This document shows positions 1 through 10,340 of a stretch of DNA of 64,000 nt, piece by piece. Made by a program: the position numbers and the translations under genes. The notes beneath the pieces were generated by a model. That model was not told the origin of the DNA. It did not search any database and saw only the letters and a program-made list of their open reading frames with translations. This stretch comes from Dermanyssus gallinae (lineage: Eukaryota; Arthropoda; Arachnida; Mesostigmata; Dermanyssidae), in NCBI GenBank assembly GCA_003439945.1, contig QVRM01001387.1, positions 124,001-188,000 of the forward strand, in the 5' to 3' direction. Each line of letters opens with the position of its first letter. Position 1 is the first letter of the stretch.

Positions 1-491
1 GAGGTCAAATATATATATTTCGGTAGACAGTAAGGAGTTCGGGGAGGATGTCGAGGTGTGTCGAAGCTCCTTGTTTCTTATCCCTTTTTAGATGATTGCC
101 AGTTGTATACATTTGTTGTGTAATATTACATTTCTGTCCCCTCAGTCTGTGCAGTTTATATCGTCAGAATTCAGATGGCAAGCGTGACGTAACATAAACA
201 CGTCGTGTACAAATGGGTGCGTTGGACAAAGCTGGATAATAGTATAAACATTACCACCAACAACAACAGCAACAAAACTATCGTAAAAGTAGTTCACGCA
301 CACAGCTACACGTGTACGTGGACGGGCATATAATTAGACGGTAACGTGACGATTAATAAGGCCAAACGTCGATAACGTGTCGTAACCTATGTATAATTGA
401 CCAAGACGACGCAGGATTTGGCGGGAAGGAAACCATGCACTGATACAGGCAGAAACCCACTAAAGGTTGATGACACCGATGAACACAAGGA

Positions 492-493
492 CA

Positions 494-524
<31 letters not shown>
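492..524. repeat. (TA)n microsatellite
   Basis: About 16 TA units with one G interruption, seen directly. Confidence 0.9.
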
Positions 525-718
525 GATCATTAATGTAAGAACATGCACAAGTATACACAAGTTTACTATAACCACAACAAGCTAGTTGCTATTAGTGAAC
601 TTATGCGCCAATGGACCGATGACGTGACAGGATCACGGTCAAACTAACTAGTGTGGACCTACGCAGACTCCTGTCAATCGCACCACAGTCAGATCATGTT
701 CGCGACTCTGTCCGCGCA

Positions 719-806
719 ACAGCAACAACAACAACAACGACAGCAACAGTCGCAACAGCAACAAATAGCAACAATAACAACATCAACAGCAGCAACAACA
801 ACAATG
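719..806. repeat. CAA/CAG trinucleotide-rich tract
   Basis: Interrupted CAA and CAG triplets. Read on the plus strand they give a Gln/Thr-rich frame of 87 codons from 651 to 914, which has no recognisable domain and is probably chance. Confidence 0.8.
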
Positions 807-1200
807 CCATATATTAATGGCGGAAAAGTAGTCACTGTCACGAGTCGTTTAGTTCGCACATTGGTCAACTTCGACAGTCGAGTCTTTCACCAGATAACCA
901 AACCTGGTATTTAGGTGTTTATTTCTTTCAGCTACCTTTGTATCTTCTGGCCCGTCTAGACAAATAGATCACACAATCAATAGCATGAGCCTTCTTGGCA
1001 AAAGCGTCACACCGAGTCCGGTCATTTCTATCAAGCTAGGCAGGATAAACTGTTTTGCAGTCTTTTCTGTTTGTTGTGGTAGAAAAATAAAGACTCAGAA
1101 TAGGAAGCGAGTGGGATCGTAGGGTCACGGACAGGCAGGGCATGGTAGAAGCCGCAAGCGCACACGTGTGTGTAACTGAGACAGTTGAATATGTACGTAC

Positions 1201-1254
1201 GTACCCCTTAATATCTACCCGGGGCTAAGGGTACCCCTTAATATCTACCCGGGG
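1201..1254. repeat. Two-copy direct repeat, 30-bp period
   Basis: A 24-bp segment (gtaccccttaatatctaccc plus four g) occurs at 1201-1224 and again, identical, at 1231-1254. A third partial echo (gggtacccgggg) follows. No known element matches. Confidence 0.85.
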
Positions 1255-2261
1255 GTACCCGGGGGGTCGGACCTTAGCTATTTGAATTATGGACCACCCT
1301 ACAATAAACCACTCTTCCCTAACAGCAGGAATCAACATACATTTTACCCAGCGTAAATATATAACATCCGCTATCAAACTACGTTGCAAGTCACTTCCAG
1401 CTTAATATTAATTGTATTGACAATAAAACCAGTAATACTATCAGAGACAGGCATATTAGTTAAGACGTTGTTGTTATTGTCGTTGTTGCCGCAGTTGCCA
1501 AACGAATACGATTTCTCGTATTCACCTCCTTTTCTTTTGCACTTCTGCCGTACTGCCAGCTAAAATGTCGTTTGGTAGCATTAGCTTTAAGAACACGTTT
1601 TGGCTCTATTCGCTGGCTCTATTCTGGAAAACATGATCGCGCTCATGCCCAGAGAGTCACACAGAAGCAGCAGTAGAAGCTTAGAGGCCAGGTGTAAAGC
1701 GGGCTTATACGCCCGCACTTCCATATTTTGTGCTGCGTACGTTTGTTAAGCTCTTCTCGCACGGCACATAAACATGTTCATCACGAGAAATTGTTATTGT
1801 TGTAACTATTATTTTGGATTATTACTGCAAATGAAGGTGGGGAGGGTGGAGTGGGGGAATCCACAGGCGACGCCTGTCTGGGGTGGTAGGCTGTAGCATA
1901 TAGCCAACGCCATCAGTCTCGCCGACACTGGCAGACTTCCGCAGTCAGTTACTGGTCGATTGTGGTCTACCCAACAGCCGACTATACTAGATTACGTCGC
2001 AAAACTAATCGCGGACTAGACCAGATTACAAAGCGAAACTTTCTGACGTCGTTTCGCTTCGTAGTTTGGCGTTCGAGCTCTGCAAGTTGCTCGTTCTTGC
2101 ATTCGACAGCTGGAGAATAGGCGCCCGCCTGCATTGGACTGCGTTAACGTTGTTGCCCCCGACGTCGGCCGTTGCAAGCGCAAGCTTGCGCGGCCGGGTT
2201 TCCTACGAGTTTTAGCTATAGTAATCGACGTTAGCGTTTCAATTTCCTGCTGTCTATTCCG

Positions 2262-2318
2262 CTCTCTCTCTCTCTCTCTCTCCCCAAGCGCTCTCTTTCT
2301 CTCTCTCTCTCTCTCTAT
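2262..2318. repeat. (TC)n microsatellite
   Basis: Interrupted CT/TC run on the plus strand. It keeps several frames open and so lengthens the spurious frames at 2016-2614. Confidence 0.85.
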
Positions 2319-2619
2319 GGCCCTATCTGAATTGCATAATAATGATGATGGTAACGACCTCGTCAAGCCAACAACACCCAAAGCGACGAACAAACTAAGC
2401 AATGAGAAAAAAGGAGAACCCTATCTTGACTCTCAGTCTGTGCCCGACATCGTTGCCGTGTTGTAGCACCCACTGCTCCGCATGCGGAAATAAAGAGCCG
2501 GCATCCGCCGGATCTCCGCTGGGCTCTCGCCAATACTCGGCCATCTTCTGCCGTTATAGCCGAATTAACAGGCAGAGAGAGAGAGAGAGAGAGATTTTGC
2601 TCGGCAGGATACAACTAAA

Positions 2620-3035
2620 GTTAAACTGGTTGGCCTATATTTCGGCCATTTCCGATGTAGTTGTAGCAGAAGTAGTTGCCTCCGATGATCGAAGATGCCT
2701 CCTGGCGACGGTGGCGGATAGCATTATGGTATACGCATCCCCTGTGTGGCACTGTACTGCTACGCGGGCAACGTGCCGGCGGCTTCTGGATCAAACGCAG
2801 AGGCCATTGGTCCTCAAGATTGCAAGAGCCAACAAAACTGCGTCCACCGCTGCTGTCCAAGTACTATCCCGGCAAATCCCATAGGATCTACGGGTTCTGG
2901 AGAACGCAGTCCGTCGAGCGAGCGGACTCCACTATCTCTTAGGAGGACGCACAAGTCACACACTGAACGCTTGGAACAATCGATGTATTAGACATATGTT
3001 GTGTATAATGTATAAATAAAATAAAAGCAATCAAC
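2620..3035 (+). mobile_element. Non-LTR retrotransposon (LINE) relic: end of reverse transcriptase plus 3' end
   Basis: The frame through 2660-2880 contains MVYASPVWH, then LLDQTQRPLVLKIARA and TASTAAVQVLSRQIP. This is the pattern of the segment just after the catalytic core of R1/jockey-type reverse transcriptases (a Y[AG]SPxW motif, then a QRxxLxKIxxAxxTxSTxAxxVLxxxxP block). An in-frame stop interrupts the frame at 2881-2883. It then continues as a 43-codon tail (RVLENAVRRASGLHYLLGGR and on) to a stop near 3016, followed by an A-rich end (aaataaaataaaag). The N-terminal endonuclease and the catalytic core are missing, so it is a 5'-truncated, dead copy. Seen: motifs, stop, A-rich end. Family knowledge: motif order. 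Clade is uncertain. Confidence 0.7.
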
Positions 3036-4500
3036 TCTTAAATATACATAGATGGCTAGAGACCCAGGCGGGCCAGCCGGGTTTCTAGACCCGCTACGTT
3101 AACTCTGATATTAGGGAATGATTCAGAAGGCCAGAGGGATCATTGTCCTAACCTCTGACCCAGCTTCTAGCGGGCCACGGCACCTTCGGATAATACCTGC
3201 ATCGTATCGGACGTGCCCCGTCGCCAGCATTCATTCTCTACGACTCAGGAGAAGAAGAAGAAGACGACGACGTCAAACGCACCTTTCAAGTATGCGCGGC
3301 GTTCACCGCGGACAGGGCGAACAGAACTGGCGCGGCTCTTAGACCGGGAATATTTAGGCACACCATACGTAGTAGTAGTGACAGTAAGGATTATTTTAAG
3401 ATTTGAAGATCTAGGCTATGGTTATTAGAAATAGATCAAGTGCATGAATGGAAAGTCAGCAGCAGAGTCAGCAAACAGTTCCCTTGAAGGTCAATCAAGG
3501 AGACCAACCCGATCAAAGGATCGAATCAGATCGCCGTTGTCAGACACACCCCTAACAAGGCGGCATGCCGTCTTGCGTGGCTATTAGAGTCGTTCGATGT
3601 CGTTTTAGCAGGGCCAGAAAATTGTGCGCGTTCCGTGGGTCGGTAGCCATCGTTTGCTCGCTCTGTATCCAACGACAGACAAAGAACTTCCACAGACAAC
3701 AATGAAGGTTATCGAAGGGCCGGAGCACTTTCGCCATTTTAGCTTCGGCGGCCTACACAAATCGCTTCAACCCTGTCGGTTGAAGTCCACGTGCACACCT
3801 AGGGCAATAAACTACGCAAGCCCCTGAATAGCCCTAATAAAATAGAGTACGGCCATATTGCCACGCACCTGCGGATAACTCGCAAAGAAAGGTTTAACAT
3901 GTGTTTTACACCAGGCGAATGTATCCTAATCGTCAGTTCATTTTCGGATGACAATAACTACCACAGAAGCAGCAATAACAACACAGCAACGGCAATTTGG
4001 GGCGCATTATCTGCGGCGCCATACCGCTCCTTCGACAGTTCTTTAGTATCAAGTAACATCCGTTTTAGGACGTTTATATCATTAAACATAACTAGCTTTA
4101 TTATTAAATGTACATTTCTGTTTCAGTTGAGATTCAATCCGGTTTGAATATATCCTCTCTACCCAAGTTCCTCTAACTTGCTTTTTAAAATATAATACAA
4201 ATATCTCCTTTATTTAATAAGGGGTCGAACAAGCGAAATTAATTTTTCGCATTTGCGGGCTACGCGAGCTGTTCGCCAAACACATGAGTGGTTAACGGCT
4301 TTTCATCTAATTGTAAATGCACGTCCAACGTATGTTGCTCTACCAGCTTCAGTTATCACCAGCTCTGGTCGGGATGTTGCTATCGCTGTGGCTGTGCCAT
4401 TATCTAGCTATTGACAGATAAGCGTTACAGGAACAATATTCTCATCCTGCTATCGTCAGACGATCCAACAAGAGAATCTAAAATATCTCGAAAATAACGC
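3036..4500. other. Non-genic unique DNA
   Basis: Includes a short GAA/GAC run near 3245-3285 and AT-rich sequence at 4140-4260. Frames up to 82 codons show no domains. I see no gene or repeat of note. Confidence 0.5.
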
Positions 4501-4525
4501 TATGCGGCAAACTATCCGCATCTTA

Positions 4526-4597
4526 GGTTCGAGCATCAAACTTCCCAACGGCTCGACGATCAAACTCCCCTACGGCTCCAACATCAAACTAGCTCAG
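4526..4597. repeat. 24-bp minisatellite, three units
   Basis: Three diverged 24-bp units start at 4526, 4550 and 4574. On the plus strand they keep frame and read GSSIKLPN, GSTIKLPY, GSNIKLAQ inside an 85-codon ATG frame (4502-4759). Most differences between units change the amino acid. The frame has no known domain, so I do not call a gene. Confidence 0.8.
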
Positions 4598-4960
4598 GCA
4601 TGTTTGTCCCGAGGGTCGGCTCGATACTTACGAAGTTTGTTCTCCCAACGGTCAGACACGATGACTCGCACGAGTCGAGCCCGAACTCGAGCCGAGTTCG
4701 GCATCTCCGAGGGGAACAGGTGTCAACCTGTCAAGCCGCAGCCCACCGTTTCTGAGTAGCTCCCGTATACATGCCACCCCTTGCCTTGAACGCAGCCTTG
4801 AGAGCCGCAAAGTGTCTCGGAACAACAGGCCACGCTTCGCGAAAACCGTCGACTGTGTGATATCGAAAGGCATTTACGAGACGGCGCGCCCCATAAGTGC
4901 GCTCTGCTCAAGCCCCGAGTCTAATACTAAAGCAGATAACGCGTGTCATCACAAAAGTAC

Positions 4961-5022
<62 letters not shown>
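4961..5022. repeat. (TA)n microsatellite
   Basis: About 30 TA units. It directly abuts the 5' edge of the LINE zinc-knuckle relic that follows. Confidence 0.95.
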
Positions 5023-5023
<1 letters not shown>

Positions 5024-5026
<3 letters not shown>

Positions 5027-5182
5027 AGGGTGAAAGTATGCCGAGTTTGTGGGCTAAGGAATGAGTCGACTGAACATATTGTAAACGAATGTACATCCTT
5101 GAGGGGGAACGAGAAATATAGACTTGTCGAATGCTCTAGCTTTCGGACCAAATGTTAGAGGCGACCAGGTCGATATTACAAG
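5024..5182 (+). mobile_element. LINE C-terminal zinc-knuckle relic
   Basis: The frame starting just after the (TA)n array reads VCRVCGLRNESTEHIVNEC: C-x2-C-x8-H-x4-C. This is the single CCHC knuckle found at the C-terminus of many arthropod non-LTR retrotransposon polyproteins (jockey, R1 and relatives). About 20 further residues (TSLRGNEKYRLVE) fit the usual downstream region. It is cut on the left by microsatellite and on the right by a SINE insertion; sequence after 5388 may be its continuation. It differs from the CCHC copy at 17.8 kb, so at least two LINE lineages are present. Confidence 0.6.
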
Positions 5183-5373
5183 TTGAGCCCGGTGACGTGC
5201 TGCACTCGCGTGCGCCTCTTGCGGCTGGAGGAGACAAAGGTGCACGGGTTCGATCCCCACCGTTGTACATTTATGTTTATGGGGTCCGTCTTACAAAGCA
5301 ATGCGAAAGCAAACCCGTGAGCGGGGCGGAGTAAATGTTGGTTGAGGGTTAGCCCGAAAAAGTTTTTTTTAGA
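5183..5373 (+). mobile_element. tRNA-derived SINE, family 2, copy 1
   Basis: About 190 bp with a tRNA-like head (start ttgagcccggtgacgtgc; polymerase III B box gggttcgatccc at about 5248), a tRNA-unrelated body ending agcccgaaaa, and a T-rich tail. It aligns along its whole length with 29771-29957. It is flanked by an imperfect target-site duplication: tcgatattacaag at 5170-5182 and tcgatactacaaag at 5374-5387. It therefore entered the LINE relic by retrotransposition. Family 2 is my label. Confidence 0.85.
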
Positions 5374-5387
5374 TCGATACTACAAAG

Positions 5388-6190
5388 AAGAGATTGTCCC
5401 AACCGATGCCAAATACTCAGTAGGTATTCGAGGATACATTGATGATATGAATGCGTAGGTAATATATATGCTGTCGCTCTAATATGCGCCCCTGATATAA
5501 AAGGGTAACATGTGTATTTAGATATGTAATGCCAAGCGAATAATAAATCAATAAAATATATTTAAGCTTCTGAAAACCAGCATAACCAGTTCACATATGA
5601 TCAAACGGCGCACCCATGTGCGAACTCGTGCCTCGTCTTTCCTTCGAACGACGGCAGTTCCTTATTTTGTTTCAGTTAGCAGTAATTTTAATAAACATAT
5701 GTGTTATTGAGGAATTGCTTGGATATTCGCATGTCTGTTTGTTCGTCATCGCCATGACCGCCGCGATCGTCATTTCAAACATCCGCGCGTCATGATCAGA
5801 ATAATAGGGAATTTACTGGTTTGCCTACAGTCGCCGTTGGCTGAGTCGCCGAAAGGGAACTGGCTTTGCGAGCTCTGTCTTTAGACAGCACCTAGAGACT
5901 GCCTTTGAAAATCCTATGAAAGCCGCCGATAGTAATACAGCCACCGACATGGCAGAGCGTAATCGTCGGCATAGCGCGGTGAAACTTAACACATCAACGA
6001 AGTACCGACCCGATGAAAAATAGGCAGTAGCGATGAATACACTCGCAATTACATAAAGGGTGAAGTACCACGGAACACGTAAATTCCAGGCGGCAGAGCC
6101 GCGCAGGAGCCCCTACTGTATGCTTGGTCTCCAATCAGTCAACAGTATATGAGGTGGTACGTAAAAAAATACGTTCTATAAAAAAAATCG
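5388..6190. other. Non-genic unique DNA
   Basis: AT-rich unique sequence. A short motif at about 5483-5520 (gcgcccct then tataaaagggt) recurs at 19949-19985. No coding frame of interest. Confidence 0.5.
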
Positions 6191-6199
6191 GGGTATAAG

Positions 6200-6225
6200 A
6201 TATATATATATATATGAATATATAT
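6200..6225. repeat. Short (TA)n tract
   Basis: Interrupted TA run next to the GC-rich block at 6228-6470. Confidence 0.8.
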
Positions 6226-6227
6226 GT

Positions 6228-6470
6228 GTTCACTGCTGCCCTTCGCAGCGGTGAATGCCCCCTGCTCTGGAGTGGGCCGAGCCACCCTTCGGGGGGAAGG
6301 GGGCGTGAGTGGCACCCCTCTTCTGAACCTCGATAGGGGGGAGGGAGGGAGGCGGCTGGCCTGTCATTTCGGGCCGGCGGGCGGTCCAGCCATATGCCAA
6401 CGCGTAACCTCCGTTGGTGGCGGGAGTGTGAGTATCTCTCTCTTTTGCTAATCCCGCCGCGGCTATTTGG
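6228..6470. other. GC-rich island of unknown origin
   Basis: About 240 bp, far richer in G and C than its flanks and lying between two (TA)n tracts. A minus-strand frame of 113 codons (6135-6476) and a plus-strand one of 75 codons both span it and neither has a domain. The sharp borders suggest an inserted sequence, possibly the 5' part of a retroelement. Confidence 0.4.
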
Positions 6471-6509
6471 TAACACTAGAGCTATATGAAACTAGCCGAC
6501 ATTCGATCA

Positions 6510-6511
<2 letters not shown>

Positions 6512-6546
<35 letters not shown>

Positions 6547-6560
6547 TATGTGTGTGTATA
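6512..6560. repeat. (TA)n microsatellite with GT interruption
   Basis: About 15 TA units, then tatatgtgtgtgta. Confidence 0.9.
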
Positions 6561-7540
6561 GCCAGTTTCTACATAACTATGTAAAGTAGGCAGATATATA
6601 TAGAACTGATAGAAAGCTATAGAGAGAGATTGCTTTTTTCACTTCTAACTGAAGTTGTAGGCACCGAAAACGAAGAGCAATAAAAGAGGCGACTTTAGGC
6701 TGGTACGTCGACAATACCGGCGACAGCTAAGGGGCTGACCCAGCATTGCTGCTGTGCGAGCAGGCAAACACGCGCGCAGAAAACTGATAGTAGCAGAAGT
6801 TTGCATGACATCAAAACAAACAACTAGTTTTCTAATTAGGCATATTGGCAGCATTTCTCTATGTAACGTCGATGGCCTTGATCTTGACACAGATCCAGTT
6901 GCCTGCATTGAAAGAACAACTGTGAGCTCTACCCAAGCGAGCAAGACCAGTTCAATTGAGAATAAATAAGGAAGCTGCACGCTAGAATACTCTTGATATA
7001 AATTGGTTCTATTCCGCATTAATCCGTAGCATCATCATCAACAACAACAGCAACCGAGATGGAATCGGCCGACAGTAGCGATAGGCTATGGTTCGTCTGT
7101 CGAAGAAGAGAAAAATAGGGAGTAATGAGAAGGCGAAGAGCAATAATTATTAACATATATAACACATGCACTAAAATATTAAGACGTGTTAAGCGCAAAG
7201 GCTTGTGGGCTCCTGCAGGACAATGCGCGCTTTGTCCGCTTGACATGTATTAAGTGGCAATTCCCGTAACAAGTGCAAGCACTTGCGGAGATGTTCTCCT
7301 ATTTACAATAATCTCTTTATCTCTCTCGCATGTGCGACCTCTTTTCTATTTCCCATGTGAACCGATAATACTACATTAATAATACGTCGTAGTCCTTCCT
7401 CTGTGATAGCAGAGGGAACACTTTCACCCTGAATTCGCATTCAGTTCAACGAAAGAGGGAATGTAGTGCCGTGGCTATGCTACGATACATTGTATCCAAA
7501 CGATCGAAGCAAACAATGACCTTGCTTGTCGGCACGAATT
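6561..7540. other. Non-genic unique DNA
   Basis: Frames reach 124 codons on the minus strand (6645-7019) without a recognisable domain. No clear repeat. Confidence 0.45.
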
Positions 7541-7547
7541 CCGGTAG

Positions 7548-7787
7548 GTCCTCTCTTGGCCCCGTAGCGATTACGGCCCGCAGTCACAGGACAACGAGGC
7601 ATCCGAACTGAGTAAGGTGCTGAGCGAGGCAAGCGTGCGCCATCTCGTCAACGTGTCTTGCCGCCGCCCCGAAGGCAAAGCCAGTCCACTTTTCCACTTA
7701 GCTAAGAGGTCGGCCATAGAAATAATACTAGCTATACAGGCTCCCGTTCAGATGACAAAGCAGAAAGAGCACCACGATCTATTATGA
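7548..7787 (+). CDS. Possible coding segment (terminal exon or element fragment), unknown
   Basis: An open stretch of about 79 codons with no ATG at its head, bounded by tag at 7545-7547 and tga at 7785-7787. It looks unusually protein-like: non-repetitive, mixed hydrophobic and charged residues, including SELSKVLSEASVRHLVNV and LFHLAKRSAIEIILAIQ, which look amphipathic-helical. A 3' splice acceptor could end at ccggtag (7547), though its pyrimidine tract is poor, and I see no AATAAA just downstream. I do not recognise the protein. It may be a last exon, part of a mobile element, or chance. Confidence 0.2.
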   Translation, partial: VLSWPRSDYGPQSQDNEASELSKVLSEASVRHLVNVSCRRPEGKASPLFHLAKRSAIEIILAIQAPVQMTKQKEHHDLL

Positions 7788-8059
7788 GCAAAAGAAGGCA
7801 GCAATCATGATAATAATATGAATATTAATAACTGCAACATAACTCGTGCACGTGCCGTAATCGCGATTGGATGCGATGACGGATATGAACATGGTGATGA
7901 TGGCGGCGATTTGTCAATGTTCAAGGACGAGCCGAACATGCACGCAATATGGCAGCATTGCGTCGTTGTCGCTTGGCAGCAACCAACAACGCCACCAGGT
8001 GGTGGCAAAACTTTACGTCAGTAGACGGTCAAGAGGCGCGACTGACAAACTATACACGT

Positions 8060-8062
<3 letters not shown>

Positions 8063-8090
<28 letters not shown>
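8063..8090. repeat. (TA)n microsatellite
   Basis: About 14 TA units abutting the 5' edge of the LINE copy at 8091. Confidence 0.9.
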
Positions 8091-8465
8091 CAACATGACG
8101 CGTACAATGCCTTACGAATGTTTTATTTCGGAGTGCGAAGCTAAAGTCTATAAGGCCAGACCGGAGGTCGGGGGTTTGGACGTTTTTAATGCCTGGCTCC
8201 TTTGGTTTGGTTCTGCATGTGACAGTCGCCACGTATACACCAGGTACATTGTGCATAGTTATCACTACCTGTATGTTCAAACGCCGCCTTTCACAAGGAG
8301 TATGAGTTGTGCATCTGCCGTTTTTGCGCAAGCGGAATGCACAGTCCTGGAGCAAAAATGGTTGCAGTGTTTCTATCGCCGGAAGTGTGAAGAAGGTAGC
8401 GCATTATGAAGAAACCCTATGAACTGTATATTATACTCAATTTGAGTGACATATACATAAATGAA
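8091..8465 (+). mobile_element. LINE family A relic, C-terminal region and 3' tail
   Basis: The protein frame matches the copy on the minus strand at 15.1-15.4 kb: RTMPYECFISECEAK against RTVPFDSSISEWENK, and CDSRHVYTRYIVHSYHY against CGNRHVYTRYTVHGYHH. After a frame change it gives FHKEYELCICRFC, the start of a CCHC knuckle. The 3' end (actgtatattatactcaatttgagtg) is shared with 17.96 and 57.66 kb. Frameshifts make it a pseudogene. The segment corresponds to the region after reverse transcriptase in non-LTR elements. A (TA)n array follows the tail directly. Confidence 0.75.
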
Positions 8466-8485
8466 ATATATATATATATATATAT
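8466..8485. repeat. (TA)n at LINE 3' end
   Basis: Ten TA units immediately after the LINE family A tail. Confidence 0.85.
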
Positions 8486-8975
8486 GTCAGTAGCTGAATA
8501 TTGCTTAAAAGTTATCATGTTAGAACTGTGAACAATTGTCTCCGCGCGCACGTGTTGCCCAGTTCAACAATGTGCCTGAACAGAGACTGCATTTCCTCGT
8601 TGAACGTCAAGTGACTGCCTCTGACGAAAGAATTTGGATGCTCTCGGGTCTCCCGTGGAAAGGCTAAGGCTCCTAGCCACCCGCTCAATCAAATATAAAA
8701 GTATCCCGCAAAATCAAATATACCTGTGTAAACTTTTGGATTTTTTCACGTATTGATGCCGCCTTTAATAATCGTTGCACAAGGAAGTTGGGTTTGTCTT
8801 TAAGCATCGGACATTCAAGATGAGCCTTATGCCAACGAACAGACAAAGTGTACATTCGTTACGTCTTCGTAGCTACCCGCCAGGACATAAATCAATTTGC
8901 AAAATTGCTTCAAATCAAAAGCCTAAGAAATAGACGTCGTACAGTGCATATTGTAATATCGACTAGTGTTGTACG

Positions 8976-8977
<2 letters not shown>
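8486..8977. other. Non-genic unique DNA
   Basis: No gene or repeat seen. Confidence 0.5.

Positions 8978-9007
<30 letters not shown>
8978..9007. repeat. (TA)n microsatellite
   Basis: About 15 uninterrupted TA units. Confidence 0.9.
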
Positions 9008-9010
<3 letters not shown>

Positions 9011-9213
9011 GGGGAATAAAGCGAGGAACAGTCACAAATCTGCCAACACACGACGTTTTCTCGTTATTTTTCTTGGCTGTCTTTGTGAGTCACGCATATG
9101 AAGTTCTCAGCTGGACGCACACATGTTTACTAACATTGTTAGCCTATACAAATACATGTATGGAACAGCAGTATGAAATGTAGTTCCCCTTTTTCGTTTT
9201 TTTCTTATAGAGA

Positions 9214-9215
<2 letters not shown>

Positions 9216-9287
<72 letters not shown>
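9216..9287. repeat. Long (TA)n microsatellite
   Basis: About 36 uninterrupted TA units, followed by short CA repeats. It encodes the (YI)n tail of the long minus-strand frame 9144-10022, a repeat artefact. Confidence 0.95.
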
Positions 9288-9290
<3 letters not shown>

Positions 9291-9409
9291 TACATATACA
9301 CACCCACACACAAAAACTCTGTACAGAATCCTCTGTGAGGCAGAGCTACTGCTGTCACCGCGATAGCGAGAGAGACGGAAAGAGTGCAAGGGGGAGAGAG
9401 AATTACATT

Positions 9410-10340
9410 TGAACCCGCCTGGCCCACACGTCTTGCCGTCCGCTATCAGCACTTCCGGCGGGTGGCCATTGGCCGCCGCGCACAGCATCTGCAGCACACT
9501 GCCTGCCCGCAGTGTCGCCTGCCTGTGAAGGGGGAGAGCCTTTACGTGGTGGTGTGGTACTGGTGATGCTGTCACTGTGTCGCGCCGCGTCCACCGTGTC
9601 CGCTCGTCGCCTTTCCCTTCAGCGAGCCGAGATATAAGTTGTAGCTTACCGGTGTCTTGTACCGGGCATGACATCCTGCGGGCCCGACGTGTCGCACGTC
9701 TGGTCGGCCTTGCAGATCCGATGCCAATCCGAGTCCGAGCCGGCCAAACAACCAAGTCACGACGGCCAGCCTCTCCTGCCTCCTCGCTCAGACGCGAAGT
9801 CAGTCCAGTGTGTCCTCCTTGATCACTCGCTCGCCAAGCGGTGGCTGTCGACCTCCTGAACCCCCCCCCTCCCCCCGAGAAGTTCCTCACATGGACGGTT
9901 CCCCGGACCATTCCTTCATCTGCCCGTTTCCCACGTTCTCCTCGCACCCCAACCGCCGCCCTCCCAGAAGTCCCTAACATGGACGGTTTCCCGGACCATT
10001 CCTTCATCTGCCCGTTTCCCACGTTCTCCTCACACCCCAGCCCCCCTCCCCCACCCGGCCGCCTGCCCGCGTTCAGAAAACACTATAAGCCAACAAGTCA
10101 GCCCGTCTGGCCCCCGTGTTATTTGCCCTTGTCGGTGGTGGGTCTTTCCCTCCTTCCTCAACAGTGGCCGTAGTCGTAACGATAACGGCCGCAGCAGCGG
10201 CAGCTGCTCTAGGTCCGACCTTCGTACCCTTCCCCACCATCAACTGGAGAAACAGCATCAGCATCAGTGGCCAGGCGGCCACCCTCTCCATTTCTGGCGA
10301 GCCCTGAGGATGCTTTAGAGGACGCGCCAACGACGCGAGG
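9410..10340. other. GC- and CpG-rich block, open on the minus strand
   Basis: About 900 bp of GC-rich DNA with frequent CpG, in contrast to its AT-rich flanks. The minus strand is open for 292 codons (9144-10022), the longest frame in the window. Its head is a duplicated 88-bp unit, its tail is (TA)n, and the middle is Arg/Gly/Ser-rich with no recognised domain. Plus-strand frames are open over the same DNA. Low stop density is expected at high GC, so the frame alone is weak evidence. A promoter-type CpG island or a first exon cannot be excluded. Confidence 0.35.
9877..10038. repeat. Two-copy tandem duplication, 88-bp period
   Basis: Units at about 9877-9950 and 9966-10038 share atggacggtt, ccggaccattccttcatctg and cccgtttcccacgttctcct with only a few differences, so it is a recent duplication. 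It follows a poly-C/CT run at 9859-9877. Confidence 0.9.

Larger units (their letters stand above)
1..2260. other. Non-genic unique DNA, 5' end of window
   Basis: I see no gene here. The stretch holds a (TA)n array at 492-524, a CAA/CAG-rich tract at 719-806 and a short direct repeat at 1201-1254; the rest is unique sequence with stops in all frames. The longest frames (about 60 to 130 codons) cover simple repeats and show no recognisable domain. Confidence 0.6.

Noticed and set aside
9144..10022. 292-codon minus-strand frame, longest in the window
   Set aside because: Its end is a (TA)n-encoded Tyr/Ile repeat, its start an 88-bp duplication read in two frames, its middle is in GC-rich DNA where long frames are expected, and no domain is visible.
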